Positions 11,721 to 22,032 of a stretch of DNA of 64,000 nucleotides are shown in pieces. The stretch comes from Heterodera schachtii (taxonomy: Eukaryota > Nematoda > Chromadorea > Rhabditida > Heteroderidae): positions 720,078 through 784,077 of the forward strand of contig SIJG01000002.1 of the NCBI GenBank assembly GCA_023374025.1. Reading direction: 5' to 3'. The notes under the pieces were generated by a model. That model was not told the DNA's origin, did no database searches, and saw only the letters and a program-made list of their open reading frames with translations. Position 1 is the first letter of the stretch, and the number at the start of each line of letters is the position of its first letter. Made by a program: the position numbers and the translations under genes.

Positions 11721-12700
11721 TAAATTTTTGTAGATAAATCCAAATGAAAGTTTACTACCGATTAGCAAAAAAGTCACCGAACCCGGGAATCCCGTTACCG
11801 TTTTATCTTATTTTTTCACGGAGGGAGCGGGAAAAAGCCGGAATCTAGTCCGGAAATTGTCCCGCCTTTTTCGTTTTCCCATTCCCATTTCCAAAATTTA
11901 AAAAAACGAGAATAAAAATATACTTGTAAGAATGGCGGTCTGAGTGAAAAATTAATGACATAAGTTGGGGCAACGAATAAAATTATGAGACCCACCCCTT
12001 TTTGGAAAAAAATTTTAGGGTCGCTGATCAGGATCCGACATCTATTTCTACCAATTTCGACGAACCCCGGACCTGAATTCGAATAAAAGTTCAAAAACCA
12101 AAAATTTTTGAATTTCCAATTTTTGGTCTAGAAACGAATTAAATGATTTGTTATTGCAAAGTTGGCAATTTTTAGAATATTTAAGTATATTAAACCGATT
12201 TTGAACAAAAAAATAGGAAATTCAAAAATTTGGATTTTCGAACTTTTGTTAGAATTCGGGTCCGGGGTTCGGAATTGGACGAAAAAATCCTTGGAAATAT
12301 GTTTTCATGATTTTTGAAAGCAAACAATATTTTTTTCCAAAAAAGGGGGGGGGGTAGTACCATCTAAAGTATTACCCTACTTTCTTATAATTATTGTTTT
12401 TTAATGTTAATCATTATATTTTTTATGCAAAGTTAGTTAATTTTTTTGGTTTTTCTCAGACATTGCCTATGAATCTTCCTTTTTTTAAATTAGCACAAGA
12501 TTTGTCATTTATGACCTTTTGCTATATTATAAAATATGCTATAAACGAGATTAGTGAATATAAAAAATTTTTTATCGCAACCATTCAAAAATTGGCATCA
12601 GCAATTTTTAATTCGGGCTCTAGTACGGAAAGGTACCGTTGTTAGAAAAAATTTATCGAAAGCCATGAAAATGCCATTCATTTCTGTTTCCTTTCTATCA
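11720..12700. other. Repeat-derived spacer
   Basis: About 1 kb between the two left duplication blocks. Around 12010-12270 are opposed GAACCCCGGACCTGAATTCG-type phrases with GGTCGCTGATCAGGATCCGA, a dispersed repeat also seen near 2080-2115, 20775, 21000, 26050 and 27910. I see no supported gene. Confidence 0.5.
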
Positions 12701-12701
12701 T

Positions 12702-13130
12702 TCAGATATTTAAAGGATGATGATATATGCCATTAGCATCAACGATATACCGTAACCAACAATTGCCAAAATTGCAATAGAGCAAATCAAATTCGTCAAT
12801 CAAACAAATTTGAGCGAATTCATTGCGAAAATAATGTCGAAAACCTTTTGAAAAACCAATAGCTACAATTGGATCAATTTCACGTAACGATTCACAGTTG
12901 CGCTGCCCACCACCTGCAAATTGGAAAACAATTACCGTACAATGGATAAACAAACACTAAAACCCACAAAAAAAAGTTTTCGGAACGGATTTGGAACCAT
13001 ATAAATTCACATTTTGAAAAATGCAAAAAAAGCCAAAAATATATTCCTAAGGATCTACCTATTAGAAACTTTTATAATACGCCCTAAAAAAAAGAATTTT
13101 TCGAAATTTTACAATTTTTTGGTATTTTAT
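12702..13130 (-). pseudogene. Membrane-protein-like exon, left inner arm of the inverted duplication
   Basis: The minus strand of 12702-12953 encodes SLREIDPIVAIGFSKGFRHY then FRNEFAQICLIDEFDLLYC in one frame. A second frame of the same DNA reads the strongly hydrophobic LICSIAILAIVGYGISLMLM. The start follows a likely acceptor TTTGCAG. The DNA, with about 170 bp of upstream intron-like sequence, is repeated in inverted orientation at 16310-16715. I do not recognise the family. The hydrophobic frame and an ATVNRYVKL-like start could suggest a multi-pass receptor relic, but this is weak. One-base differences between the arms shift the frames, so at least one copy is broken. Confidence 0.45.
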
Positions 13131-13240
13131 TCGCTTTCGAGAATTTTTTGTCCATATTTGGTGTTTTTAGTCCAATAATTTATAACCCTAGTAATTACTT
13201 ACCAGCCCTAAATGGTTTTTGGATGTAATCACATCATTGT

Positions 13241-13958
13241 CGAACCGAAAATAGTCTCAGTGTGGGCGAACCGAAAATGTCTCAGTAGGGGCGAACCGAA
13301 AAATAATCTCAGTGTGGGCAAACCGAAAATAGTCTCAGTGTCATAAAAATATTTAAATTGAATTATTTTAAAGCAATCTTTTTTTAAATATGATAATAAT
13401 GTTAAAAAATTTTAAAATAAAACAATAATGTAAGTCAGAGCTTTAACTTTTCTTCAATGTTTTTTCTTTATAGATTCTGCTCAAAATAAATGTCAATTTT
13501 CATACCATTAAAAATCAAATAATTTTTGAATTGTAACATTAGGGAAAAAAAGTATAGTGATGAAGTAAAATTTATAGGAAAAATGCATTAAACGAATGAA
13601 GAAGTTAAATTTATTAAAATATTGGATGAAATTTCTGAAGAAAATTAGTAGATTTGTTTTTTAATGAAAGTAGTAAGCTTACTCTATCAATTTGATGGCT
13701 TCAAGATTTGAAATTAAAATTTTCGTTCGATTTAATTTTTTTTGATCGGGAGTGAGAAAGTTTTTATTTTAATTTATTTTTTAAAATAATTTCTAATTAA
13801 ATTATTATTTTTCGTAACCGAATTAATTTGTATAATTAAATTTAAATATTTTTATTGACATTGAGACTATTTTCGGTTCGCCCACACTGAGATTATTTTT
13901 CGGTTCGCCCCTACTGAGACATTTTCGGTTCGCCCACACTGAGACTATTTTCGGTTCG
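13241..13958. mobile_element. Foldback element with four tandem subrepeats at each end
   Basis: Each end carries about 130 bp of inverted repeat made of four units of 25-27 bp, each CGAACCGAAAATAGTCTCAG followed by TGTGGG or a variant. The right end is the near-exact reverse complement. The interior (about 13340-13840) is AT-rich without frames. Subterminal tandem repeats in long inverted ends are typical of foldback-type elements. I see no clear target duplication. The right end is followed by TCTCACCACGG, nearly the phrase that follows the 2889-3607 element. Confidence 0.85.
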
Positions 13959-14579
13959 TCTCACCACGGCCAAATACATATGATTTCCATTCAATGCTGG
14001 TCTATCGATAAAAATGCACTGTTCGCCATGCGAAGCAGAAATATCGCAATTTTCCCGACAATATGGGAAATACAGTATCTTTTCAGCAGTAAAATTGAGG
14101 CCACGTTGCCGTCACGGTAATAATGCCATGCTCCTTGCGAGAAATTAGTCAACCAATTTTTTAGTAAAATGTCAGGGAAATAATTTCTCTTAAAAAATAT
14201 TTCAAAACAATTTTTAAGTATAAGCCAATAAAGAATAGACGGTTACCAAAAAAGGCATAAAATATTCTTATTCCGTCCCTTCGGTTTTCTGAATATTTAT
14301 ATTTTCTCAATTACTTAATTAGGGATGTGCGAGAGTCTCGGAGTTCTTCTCATCCGAAATTTTCATCATAAATTCAAAAAATTTTTATGAAGATTTTCTA
14401 AAAAAAATCTTAGAAAAATAATCATCATGCTACATTAAAAATAGAAAATGCTTAATTTAAAGTAAATATTGATTTTAAAAAAATTTAAATGCTTTTATTG
14501 TACAATAATCAGAAAAACAAAAATTCGACTGTTTTATGGCACTTTTTGTGGCACAAATTCCCATCCATTCGAGAGAGGA

Positions 14580-15665
14580 AAACTGTTGGTTGGTAAACGT
14601 TTCAAGAAGGATTATGAAAATCAAGAAGATGCCGGAGACATTTACAAAGGTGAATTGAAATTTGCTACTCAACAACGATACAAATACGAAGACACAATTG
14701 AAATGGAAATTGAAAAAGTGTCCGAATTTGCGCGGTAGAAGGTGCGAAGTGAACGATTCAGCGATGCCATGGACATTGGGGGATTTTCATGGAAAATATT
14801 GGCACAAATCAATACGAAAAACGAAAGCAATGAGAAATGCTTGAACTTTTACCTTTACAACAATGACACTAAAAAAAGTAAAAAAAAAAGGTCACTTTCG
14901 TAAATAAAAATTAGGGAAAAAGATAAAAAAATAATTAACTTCAGTAGAAAATTATTAACTTACTCAAGAAATAATTATTTTTTTAATAAATTTTAAGTTA
15001 CTCTTTGCTTTAAGCAGAATTACATTTACTAATTTCTTGGTGCGGATCACGCGCAGGACTCCTTCCGAACAAAATTATGCATTAGTTTCCCCAAATTTTC
15101 TTTGGTTTTTGAACCGGTTCAGAAACCTTTCATTGGCAGATGGCATAGGTTCGACTCCATGCCCTGATTTTTCGACTTAGATCATCAAGAGCTTTCAATG
15201 ATACCCAATTTGTCAGGATTCGATCATTTAAAAATTTAGAAGCGTTAATTTTTCTCATTCTTTTTTCCGGGGGTTGACTATAGCATATCTAATTTTTTAA
15301 TTTTTTACCATCTTTTCGTATTTATTTACGAAATTTAATGTTAAAAACCCTTTGTTTGTTTGTGGTTTTCAGGTTTGATGATCAGTGATAATTATATTTT
15401 CGACAAATAGTAACTCGAAATTTTTGACTTTAGACTTAATTTTCGAATTCGGGTTCGGGTATTCCAATATTTATCGCATTAAAGATAATGATAATTTTAT
15501 TGAGTATTTATTTTATTTGCAGAAAATTGGCCATTTATAAGTTCGGCAACATTTCGGATTGTTTCTCAAAAGAACGGCACGAAGGATTTAATTGGAACAT
15601 ACAAAGACCAAATTTTTAATACAGAAAGAAACAACATAGGATTTCCCAATTTCATTAGTTTTGCG
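14580..15665 (+). pseudogene. MATH-domain exon pair, broken by a stop and a MITE
   Basis: The first exon runs to about 14877 and encodes EDTIEMEIEKVSEFAR, a TAG stop, then SERFSDAMDIGGFSWKILAQ and NEKCLNFYL, the first half of a MATH domain. The second exon (15523-15665) encodes ENWPFISSATFRIVSQKNGT up to NNIGFPNFISFA, the second half. Its 5' splice site is interrupted by a 594-bp MITE at 15669. No closing ELMDPS exon follows. No BTB or BACK exon is found upstream. It sits near the centre of the large inverted duplication, between the inner arms. Confidence 0.75.
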
Positions 15666-15668
15666 GTA

Positions 15669-16262
15669 CAGTCAGTCTCAAAAGTATTGCATCAAAAAAT
15701 TTTTTTTTGAAAAATTCTATTTTCTCAAAAATGAATGGTGGCAAAAAGGTCTTTTTTTACGCCAAAAGAAACATCTCTTAAAAGGCAATTCGGTAGAGCA
15801 TTTTGACCTCTTTCTGATAGGCCTACTCAAATTTTTTAGAAAAATTTTCCAAACCTGCCTAGAAATTTTTTCGAAATTTTTCCCAATTTCAAGCCATTTT
15901 TGGCTTTTTAGATCACTATGAAGGAGTGATCTGATCAAGTTGGTCCAAAAGACTTTTTTGAGCAGAATCAAAAGTTAGCCTAGCAGGAATTTTTTCAGAT
16001 TCTTCTGCCAACTTTAAACCAAGTTTTTGGTGATTAGACATTTTGATGTATTACTTTTGTTACACCAAAAAGGGGGGCTGTTTGGGTCATGACCAATTTT
16101 TAGATAAAGAAGTGAGTTATCAGATCAATTTTTGGGTATATATTAGTGCATTAATAGATGTTTCTTTTGGCGTAAAAAGGACCTTTTTGCCACCATTCAT
16201 TTTTGTAAAATCGAATTTTTCAAAAAAAAAAAATTTTCATGCAATACTTTTGAGACTGAATG
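15669..16262. mobile_element. Tc1/mariner-like MITE inserted in a splice donor
   Basis: The left end is CAGTCAGTCTCAAAAGTATT and the right end is its reverse complement with one mismatch at the third base. Inverted similarity extends about 110 bp and includes a GCCAAAAGAAACATCT phrase. TA flanks both sides (15667-15668 and 16263-16264). Restoring the empty site gives TTTTGCG followed by GTAAGT, where intact paralogues have TTTTGCG followed by GTGAGT. No transposase is encoded. Confidence 0.85.
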
Positions 16263-16309
16263 TAAGTGGTGGTGGGTGATTCAAATAAATTTATTGGATG
16301 GAAGAAATT

Positions 16310-16860
16310 GTAAAAATTGTAAAATTTCGAAAAATTCTTTTTTGTTGGGGCATATTATAAAAGTTTCTAATAGGTAGATCCTTAGGAATATATTTTTGGC
16401 TTTTTTTTTTTTTTTGCATTTTTCAAAATATGAATTTCTATGGTTCCAAATCCGTTCCGATTTTTTGTGGGTTTTAGTGTTTGTTTATCCATTGTACGGT
16501 AATTGTCGTTTTCCAATTTTCAGATGGTGGGCAGCGCAACTGTAGAATCGTTACGTGAAATTGATCCAATTGTAGCTATTGGTTTTTCAAAAGGTTTTCG
16601 ACATTATTTTCGCAATGAATTCGCTAAAATTTGTTTGATTGACGAATTTGATTTGCTCTATTGCAATTTTGGCAATTGTTTACTTTTCCGTTTTGAGGCA
16701 CGGATTAAATTTTAAAAAAACAATAAAAGGCGTGCATAATTGCGAAAATTACGTACCAACATTAATTCAAATTCTCGATGAACAAAACACCCTTTTCTCG
16801 AAGGAAATTTTCGGCACAAATTTCATTAAGAATTTTTGAAAATGAATCGTTTTTTACATA
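16310..16860 (+). pseudogene. Membrane-protein-like exon, right inner arm of the inverted duplication
   Basis: After TTTTCAG at about 16517-16523 the sequence encodes SLREIDPIVAIGFSKGFRHY and FRNEFAKICLIDEF, matching 12702-12953 on the other strand. From about 16640 a second frame reads LICSIAILAIVYFSVL and continues to IKGVHNCENYVPTLIQILDE, ending at a stop near 16839. The left arm has an extra segment between the hydrophobic stretch and the next similar sequence. The family is unknown to me. Both copies look like decayed exons of one gene. Confidence 0.45.
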
Positions 16861-17579
16861 AACAAGGGAACAAATATTTTGCAATATTTGCGCGCCGTCT
16901 GTTGATTTTAAAAAACTCAAACCCGGGCTCCAAAACGCAAAATACTCTGATAAACATCATTTTGTTGGTGCCAGTTTTGGCTGTGTGATAAATCTTTTTT
17001 CGATTCGCTAAACATATTTAAAGCAATTTGTAAAGACTTGCCCAAGAGGTTAATGACTAAATCTTGTTCCAATTTTAAAAAATGAAGAATCGATAAATTT
17101 CAATTTGAAAATTCAGTAGTTAATCATAAAATTTAAAAAATTTCGCTGAAAAATTTTTCTGAAAAATTATTTCTTGCAATTTTCTTATTAAAAAATTTCA
17201 AAAGAATTTTTGAAATATTTCTGTTTGAAAATTCGGAGGGGGAAAGACCTGCCCCGCGGGCAAGCAGCTTCAATTCTGCCCTTTGCCGAAACATTTTTTG
17301 TATTAAATTTTTTTTTTATAATATTATGCGTTTTTTCAAAATTTAAATATTAATTACTAATTTTTCAAGAATTTTTCATTAAAATCTCTAAATGCACCTT
17401 ATTTCTGGCTTGGCTCTTTGGCCCTTGGGAATGGATTATTCAAATAAAATTCGATTTACTATTCTTTTAATACCCCCTGAGCAGCAACAGCAGAGCGAAT
17501 GGGCGAGTCGGAGCACAGAAATTTGGGTTAAATTTTCGACTTTTTTAGCATTTGCACCAATTTTTTTGCCAATCAAACA

Positions 17580-18030
17580 AATATTAACCACACTTCTCTT
17601 TCTCTTATTTTCCCCATTAATTGGCATCATTTGTCCATCTGTTCATTCACAAAAATAACAATAATTGTAAAACATATGTTTGTTTTTCCTTGTTCCCCTC
17701 TGGTGGAGTTTGCAAAATTCCCAATTGACTTCAAAGCAAAACTATTGGTGTTATGGAGCGGATCCGAAACTCATCCCCACCCCTTTACCATCTTACAAAA
17801 ACCACTGAGCCCAAACGCAATCCTTTTCACTTTTATCGCCGATTGGAAATTTTTTGGTTAACAACAAAAATTTATTCAAACAAAAAAACAAAGACCAAAA
17901 TCTTTTTTGAAAAAAAGGCAATTTGAGCACCTTCTTCCTCCTCTTCTTCCTCATCTTCTTCCTCCTCTTCATCATCTTCTTCTTCCTCTTCTTCCTCCTC
18001 TTCATCTGCCGTGTCCCCTGGCGCCGTATC
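17580..18030 (-). repeat. Right outer arm of the large inverted duplication
   Basis: Reverse complement of 11380-11720. The shared features are the TTAACCACACTTCTCTTTCT motif, CCACTGAGCCCAAACGCAAT, and a (CTTCTTCCT)n tract ending at CCGTGTCCCCTGGCGCCG. On the minus strand the tract translates as acidic or basic low-complexity residues depending on frame. Paired positions sum to about 29.43 kb, the same sum as the inner arms, so both pairs belong to one original palindrome. Confidence 0.65.
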
Positions 18031-18035
18031 GCCAA

Positions 18036-18850
18036 TTACTGAACCGAAAGATGGCTAAAGCGAATATTGTTGGGCAACGGAAGCTCGGGCAACGGAAATG
18101 TCAATTGTTGTCCAGAGATGCCAATGACGACAGATTCGAATAATTCTGGCGCCGCTGTGACACTGTCTTCCTCTTCTTCCTCCTCTTCATCTCCACGTCC
18201 CCTGGCGCCTTGTCGCTCCCCACAGCAAAGCGTCAAATATGCTTAACAAATTAGCAAGCTTTATAAATGTTAATCGAATGTAAAAAAATAAATATTTTTA
18301 TTCCCCGCCATTTGAGTCCTAATGGTATAGGCAATTTCAGTACCGCCTCGATGAAAACTTATTTTTCGGAAATTCTTCGACAAATTTCAAGTTTTGCATT
18401 AAAAAGTGTAAAATGTCATGAAAAAAACTATAAAAGGTTTAAAAGTCATAAAAATCCCAAAAAGTAAAAAAAAAAGTCACCAAAAAATGCGATTTCGAAG
18501 CTTCAAATAAATTAAGGCGATTCGATTCAATAAAAAAATCATTTGAATTAAATTTCCAGCTCTGCTTATTTTTATTGCTAATATTACGCTTTTATTTTGA
18601 ATTACCGAATCCAAAGGTTGGAAAAGCGAACACTGTTGGGCAACGGACGCTCGGGCAACGGAAACGTCAATTGTTGCACAGAATAGCCAATTCTGGTAGT
18701 CTCGAATAGTTCTGGCGCCGCTGTGACACTGTCTTCCTCTTCTTCCTCCTCTTCATCTCCGCGTCCCCTGGCGCCGTGTCGCTCCCCACAGCAAAGCGTC
18801 AAATATGCTTAACAAATTAGCAAGATTTATAAATGATTAATCGAACGTAA
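18036..18850 (-). repeat. Tandem pair of acidic-cassette units
   Basis: Units at about 18040-18340 and 18605-18905 are near-identical. On the minus strand each reads MTLCCGERxGARGRGDEEEE, a Glu run, SVTAAPELFE, then QQLTFPLPE. Each is flanked by GCTTAACAAATTAGCAAG and ATTCCCCGCCATTTGAG. The conserved frame over 66 codons suggests an exon of a real ancestral gene, duplicated. An arginine/glycine stretch precedes the acidic tract. The same GRGDEEE start recurs at 11430 on the plus strand. I cannot name the protein. Confidence 0.6.
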
Positions 18851-20690
18851 AAAAAGAATATTTTTATTCCCCGCCATTTGAGCCCGAATGGTATAGGCAA
18901 TTCCAGCCAAACATCGGCACAAATCCAGCTGAAATGCGGAAAAAATATTTGGAGAGACTTTAAAACAGGGCTGCCAGATGGAAATTTACAAAATCAGAGT
19001 ATTTGAACCACCATTTGGAGTAAAAAAAATTTATTCCCAATGCAAAAAAAAATATCAAAAATGTTTTTTTGCAGCGCTTTTTCAGAAAAAAATTTTTTGG
19101 GTAGAGGGGGCTTGCGGTGGCGATAGGCAAATTTTTGCAAATTTGAGTGCAATTGTTGATACTTTTCACTACATTGACCATTTTTTTGAGCCAATTTTAT
19201 TAAAAAAAACTAGGCGCCGCCGGGGGAGTAAAATTAGAAAATTTGACCATTTTTAAACAAACTCTCACTGAGAATTGACATTTTTTCAAAAATCAGCAAA
19301 CTTTCTCAAGAAAGCAGCAAGAATCGGCAAATGATCATCTCAATAAAAAAAAACCTGCTTTGACCCTTTGAAAAACAGTAAAAAAAAAGCCCTACTTTAA
19401 AAAGAAATTCATAAATTTTTAAGACAACAAATTTTTGCTCACATTTTCCCCAAAATTTGTTTCATTTTCTTTGCCACTCGAACACTTCGTCGTTTTCCGT
19501 TTGATGTCATAAGTGAACCCATCAATTGCTGCTGCTGTTCATGTCCACCAAGTGCGGTTGAAGAAATGAGGCGGCGGTTGTCGGAAGAAAACTTTTTCTC
19601 TTTTTTTTGTGACGGGCGGTGCCATTAAAAATAATTCAGTCTAAATGAAATGACTTAATTCAATTTTCAACAAAATTCACCAACTTTTGTGACTATTTAC
19701 TTGTGAGAAGCCTATTCAAAATTTGGAAATTTCGTAAAAATAGAGATTAGCTAATTACAATTATTTTGGAATTTCATCTCGCAACTCTGACCAAAAAATA
19801 TAGGGAGAAGGAGAGAGAGAGAGAGAGAATGGAATGAGGAAGAAAAGGAAAAAATATGCATTTTTATACTAAAATATTAGCATAGCGCTCCGAGCCTTTG
19901 GGGTGGGAAAAGTCGGAGTCGGCGTTTGTCGGGGGATAAAGGGAACGGTTTTCGTTCGTTTGACGCGATTGGCATGTTATGCATTGTGCATCAAAAAATC
20001 TTTTAAGGCCTTTATTTACTAGAGGTGTGCCGTGACAAAAAAACCCGTGAATCGTGACCCTTTTTTTTGTTTTTGTCGTCATTTGATTATGGGTGGTCAA
20101 AAGTTTATCTACACCCCCAAGAAACCAATATTCTACAAGTCAAGAATTTCACATATTTTGATTTTATTCTTGATTATCCATATATTTATCACTTACTCTA
20201 CGACACACTATCTGAACAATCGTCAGTAGTGATGATATTTTTAGACTATAAAAACTGCCAAAATAGTTAGGTAAAATAAATAAAATAAATTTTGGAGATG
20301 ATTTTTTGAGAAATTTTTCATTATTAGGGGTATATTTTTAAAAAAATGACTTTGTCAGGGAAATTTGAAAATGGAATTTTCGAGTAGAAAAAACGTAAAA
20401 AATTAATCGGCTAATAGAGACTACACACCCAAAAACCATTAAGAGACAAAAATTATTTGTGTAGGTCAAAAGAATAATGTTTCATTATGACCCCCTCCTC
20501 CCACCCCCAAATTTCGCTTAAACAAAGAAAGCATTGAATTGTGAGCAAATATGAATTAACATATGTAATTATTACGAAAAATAATTGGAGAATAGGTAGT
20601 AAGGTGTTGTTAATAAAAAATTAAGTTTGTTTTTTTAAATCAAATTTATTTCTCTGTTTATAAATTTAAAATCAAAGGAACTTATACAGT
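18850..20690. other. Spacer with a half palindrome and a GA microsatellite
   Basis: Contains a half copy of the GC-rich palindrome at 19212-19227, a GA run at about 19809-19828, and several short compositional frames. A minus frame at 18960-19194 and a plus frame at 18978-19256 overlap the same A/T-rich DNA with no splice context. I found no supported gene. Confidence 0.5.
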
Positions 20691-20693
20691 TTA

Positions 20694-21136
20694 CGGGGTA
20701 CTTTTAACATACATTTTTAAATGCCTATAAATGTGTTTTATAAATTAATCAAAATAAGTTTTAAGGGGTTTTTAGGGTCGCTGATCACGAATCCGGGCTC
20801 AGATCAGCGCTATCGTTCACTACATGAGCTGTACAGGGACAAACAATTGATAGGCTTCCTGTAATCTCATGAAGATACCATCCATATAATTTTTGAATTT
20901 TATGCTTCCTGTACCAAGATTACCCTCATGAGCAAGGTGCCAATGAGGATTTCAGCAATACAAATTTTCTATTTTTATTTTTGTTCGAGTTCGGGTCAGG
21001 GGTTCGAAATTGGCAAAAATGGGTGCTGTATCGTGATCAGCGACCCCAAAAACCCCTTAACTTAATTTGATTAATTTATAAAACACATTTATAAGCATTT
21101 GAAAATGTATGTTAAAAGTACACCGTAAACTGTATA
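20694..21136. mobile_element. MITE with ATACAGTTTACGG ends
   Basis: About 120-bp inverted repeats: the left end is ATACAGTTTACGGGGTACTT, and the right end is its reverse complement with small differences. The repeats extend inward to AGGGTCGCTGATCACGAATC and its complement. The central part has no reading frame. The inner portion carries the dispersed GGTCGCTGATCACGA phrase found at several other sites. Confidence 0.75.
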
Positions 21137-21139
21137 AAT

Positions 21140-22032
21140 ACCCCGAATTTATTCAATATATGTACACACCATTTTTCTTATTTTGTTGAAAAACAATGTT
21201 TTGTTTTTGTTTTTTACATTTGCGTTGATTTGGGATCAATTGTTTTGAGCCGGGGATAAAGCGATGAAAAAATGGTAAAAAAAGGGGGGGGGGGAGGAAC
21301 AAAACAACACATTATTTCATCTTTCTTCTAACACAATTTAAAATATTTGCTTGTTTTTGTTTTGATTGAGCTTTGGTTTGAAGAAGATGGGTAAAATTAT
21401 TATAATATTTTTTTTCTAATCATTTGGGCACAGAAATTCACTTACCAATTAACTTCATTTCTTTTTTTAAATTTTGAAATTTACCCTAAAAATCAACTTA
21501 CTTGCCATTTCTTACAGCATTTAAAATTTTTAAAAAATTTATTTCCAATGCCGAATAAATACCAATTTTACCCCGGAACACACCGAAATGTTTTGATAAC
21601 AATGAAACACTTTTTGGAATATTTATGATGCAATTTTAATTTGCAATTGTGCTGACGAAATTGATAAAAATAATTCACTTTTGGATGAATTTTTGTTACA
21701 TTTGCATTGATTTGGATAATTTTATTTTGATTGAGCTTTGGAAGGACATTGAAAATTTAATTTCCGATGATTTGAGCTCGAAATTCCGATTTAAATTTCC
21801 GTAAATTTTACCTCCGTCAGCATTCCAATTAAATAAATTTGCACTAAATAAATGACTTCAAAATGTTCAAGTATGGCAAGAATGCCCCCCCCCCCCCGCC
21901 TTTGTTGTCTTTGTAAATTCTTTTTCACATTTTGATAATAAAGAACCGTGAGGATTTGCCAATTTTGAATCATTTACCCCAATTTATTTTAAATTATTTT
22001 ATCACATTAAATAAATAAATTGCAAATTTCAT
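21140..22032. other. AT-rich spacer upstream of the first full-length family copy
   Basis: About 0.9 kb with homopolymer runs (G run near 21285, C run near 21887) and no supported exon. Any promoter for the downstream BTB copy would lie here; I see no motif I would call. Confidence 0.45.

Noticed and set aside
17392..17658. 88-codon hydrophobic plus frame
   Set aside because: Overlaps the right arm of the inverted duplication, whose left counterpart does not keep this frame; hydrophobicity follows from T-rich DNA.
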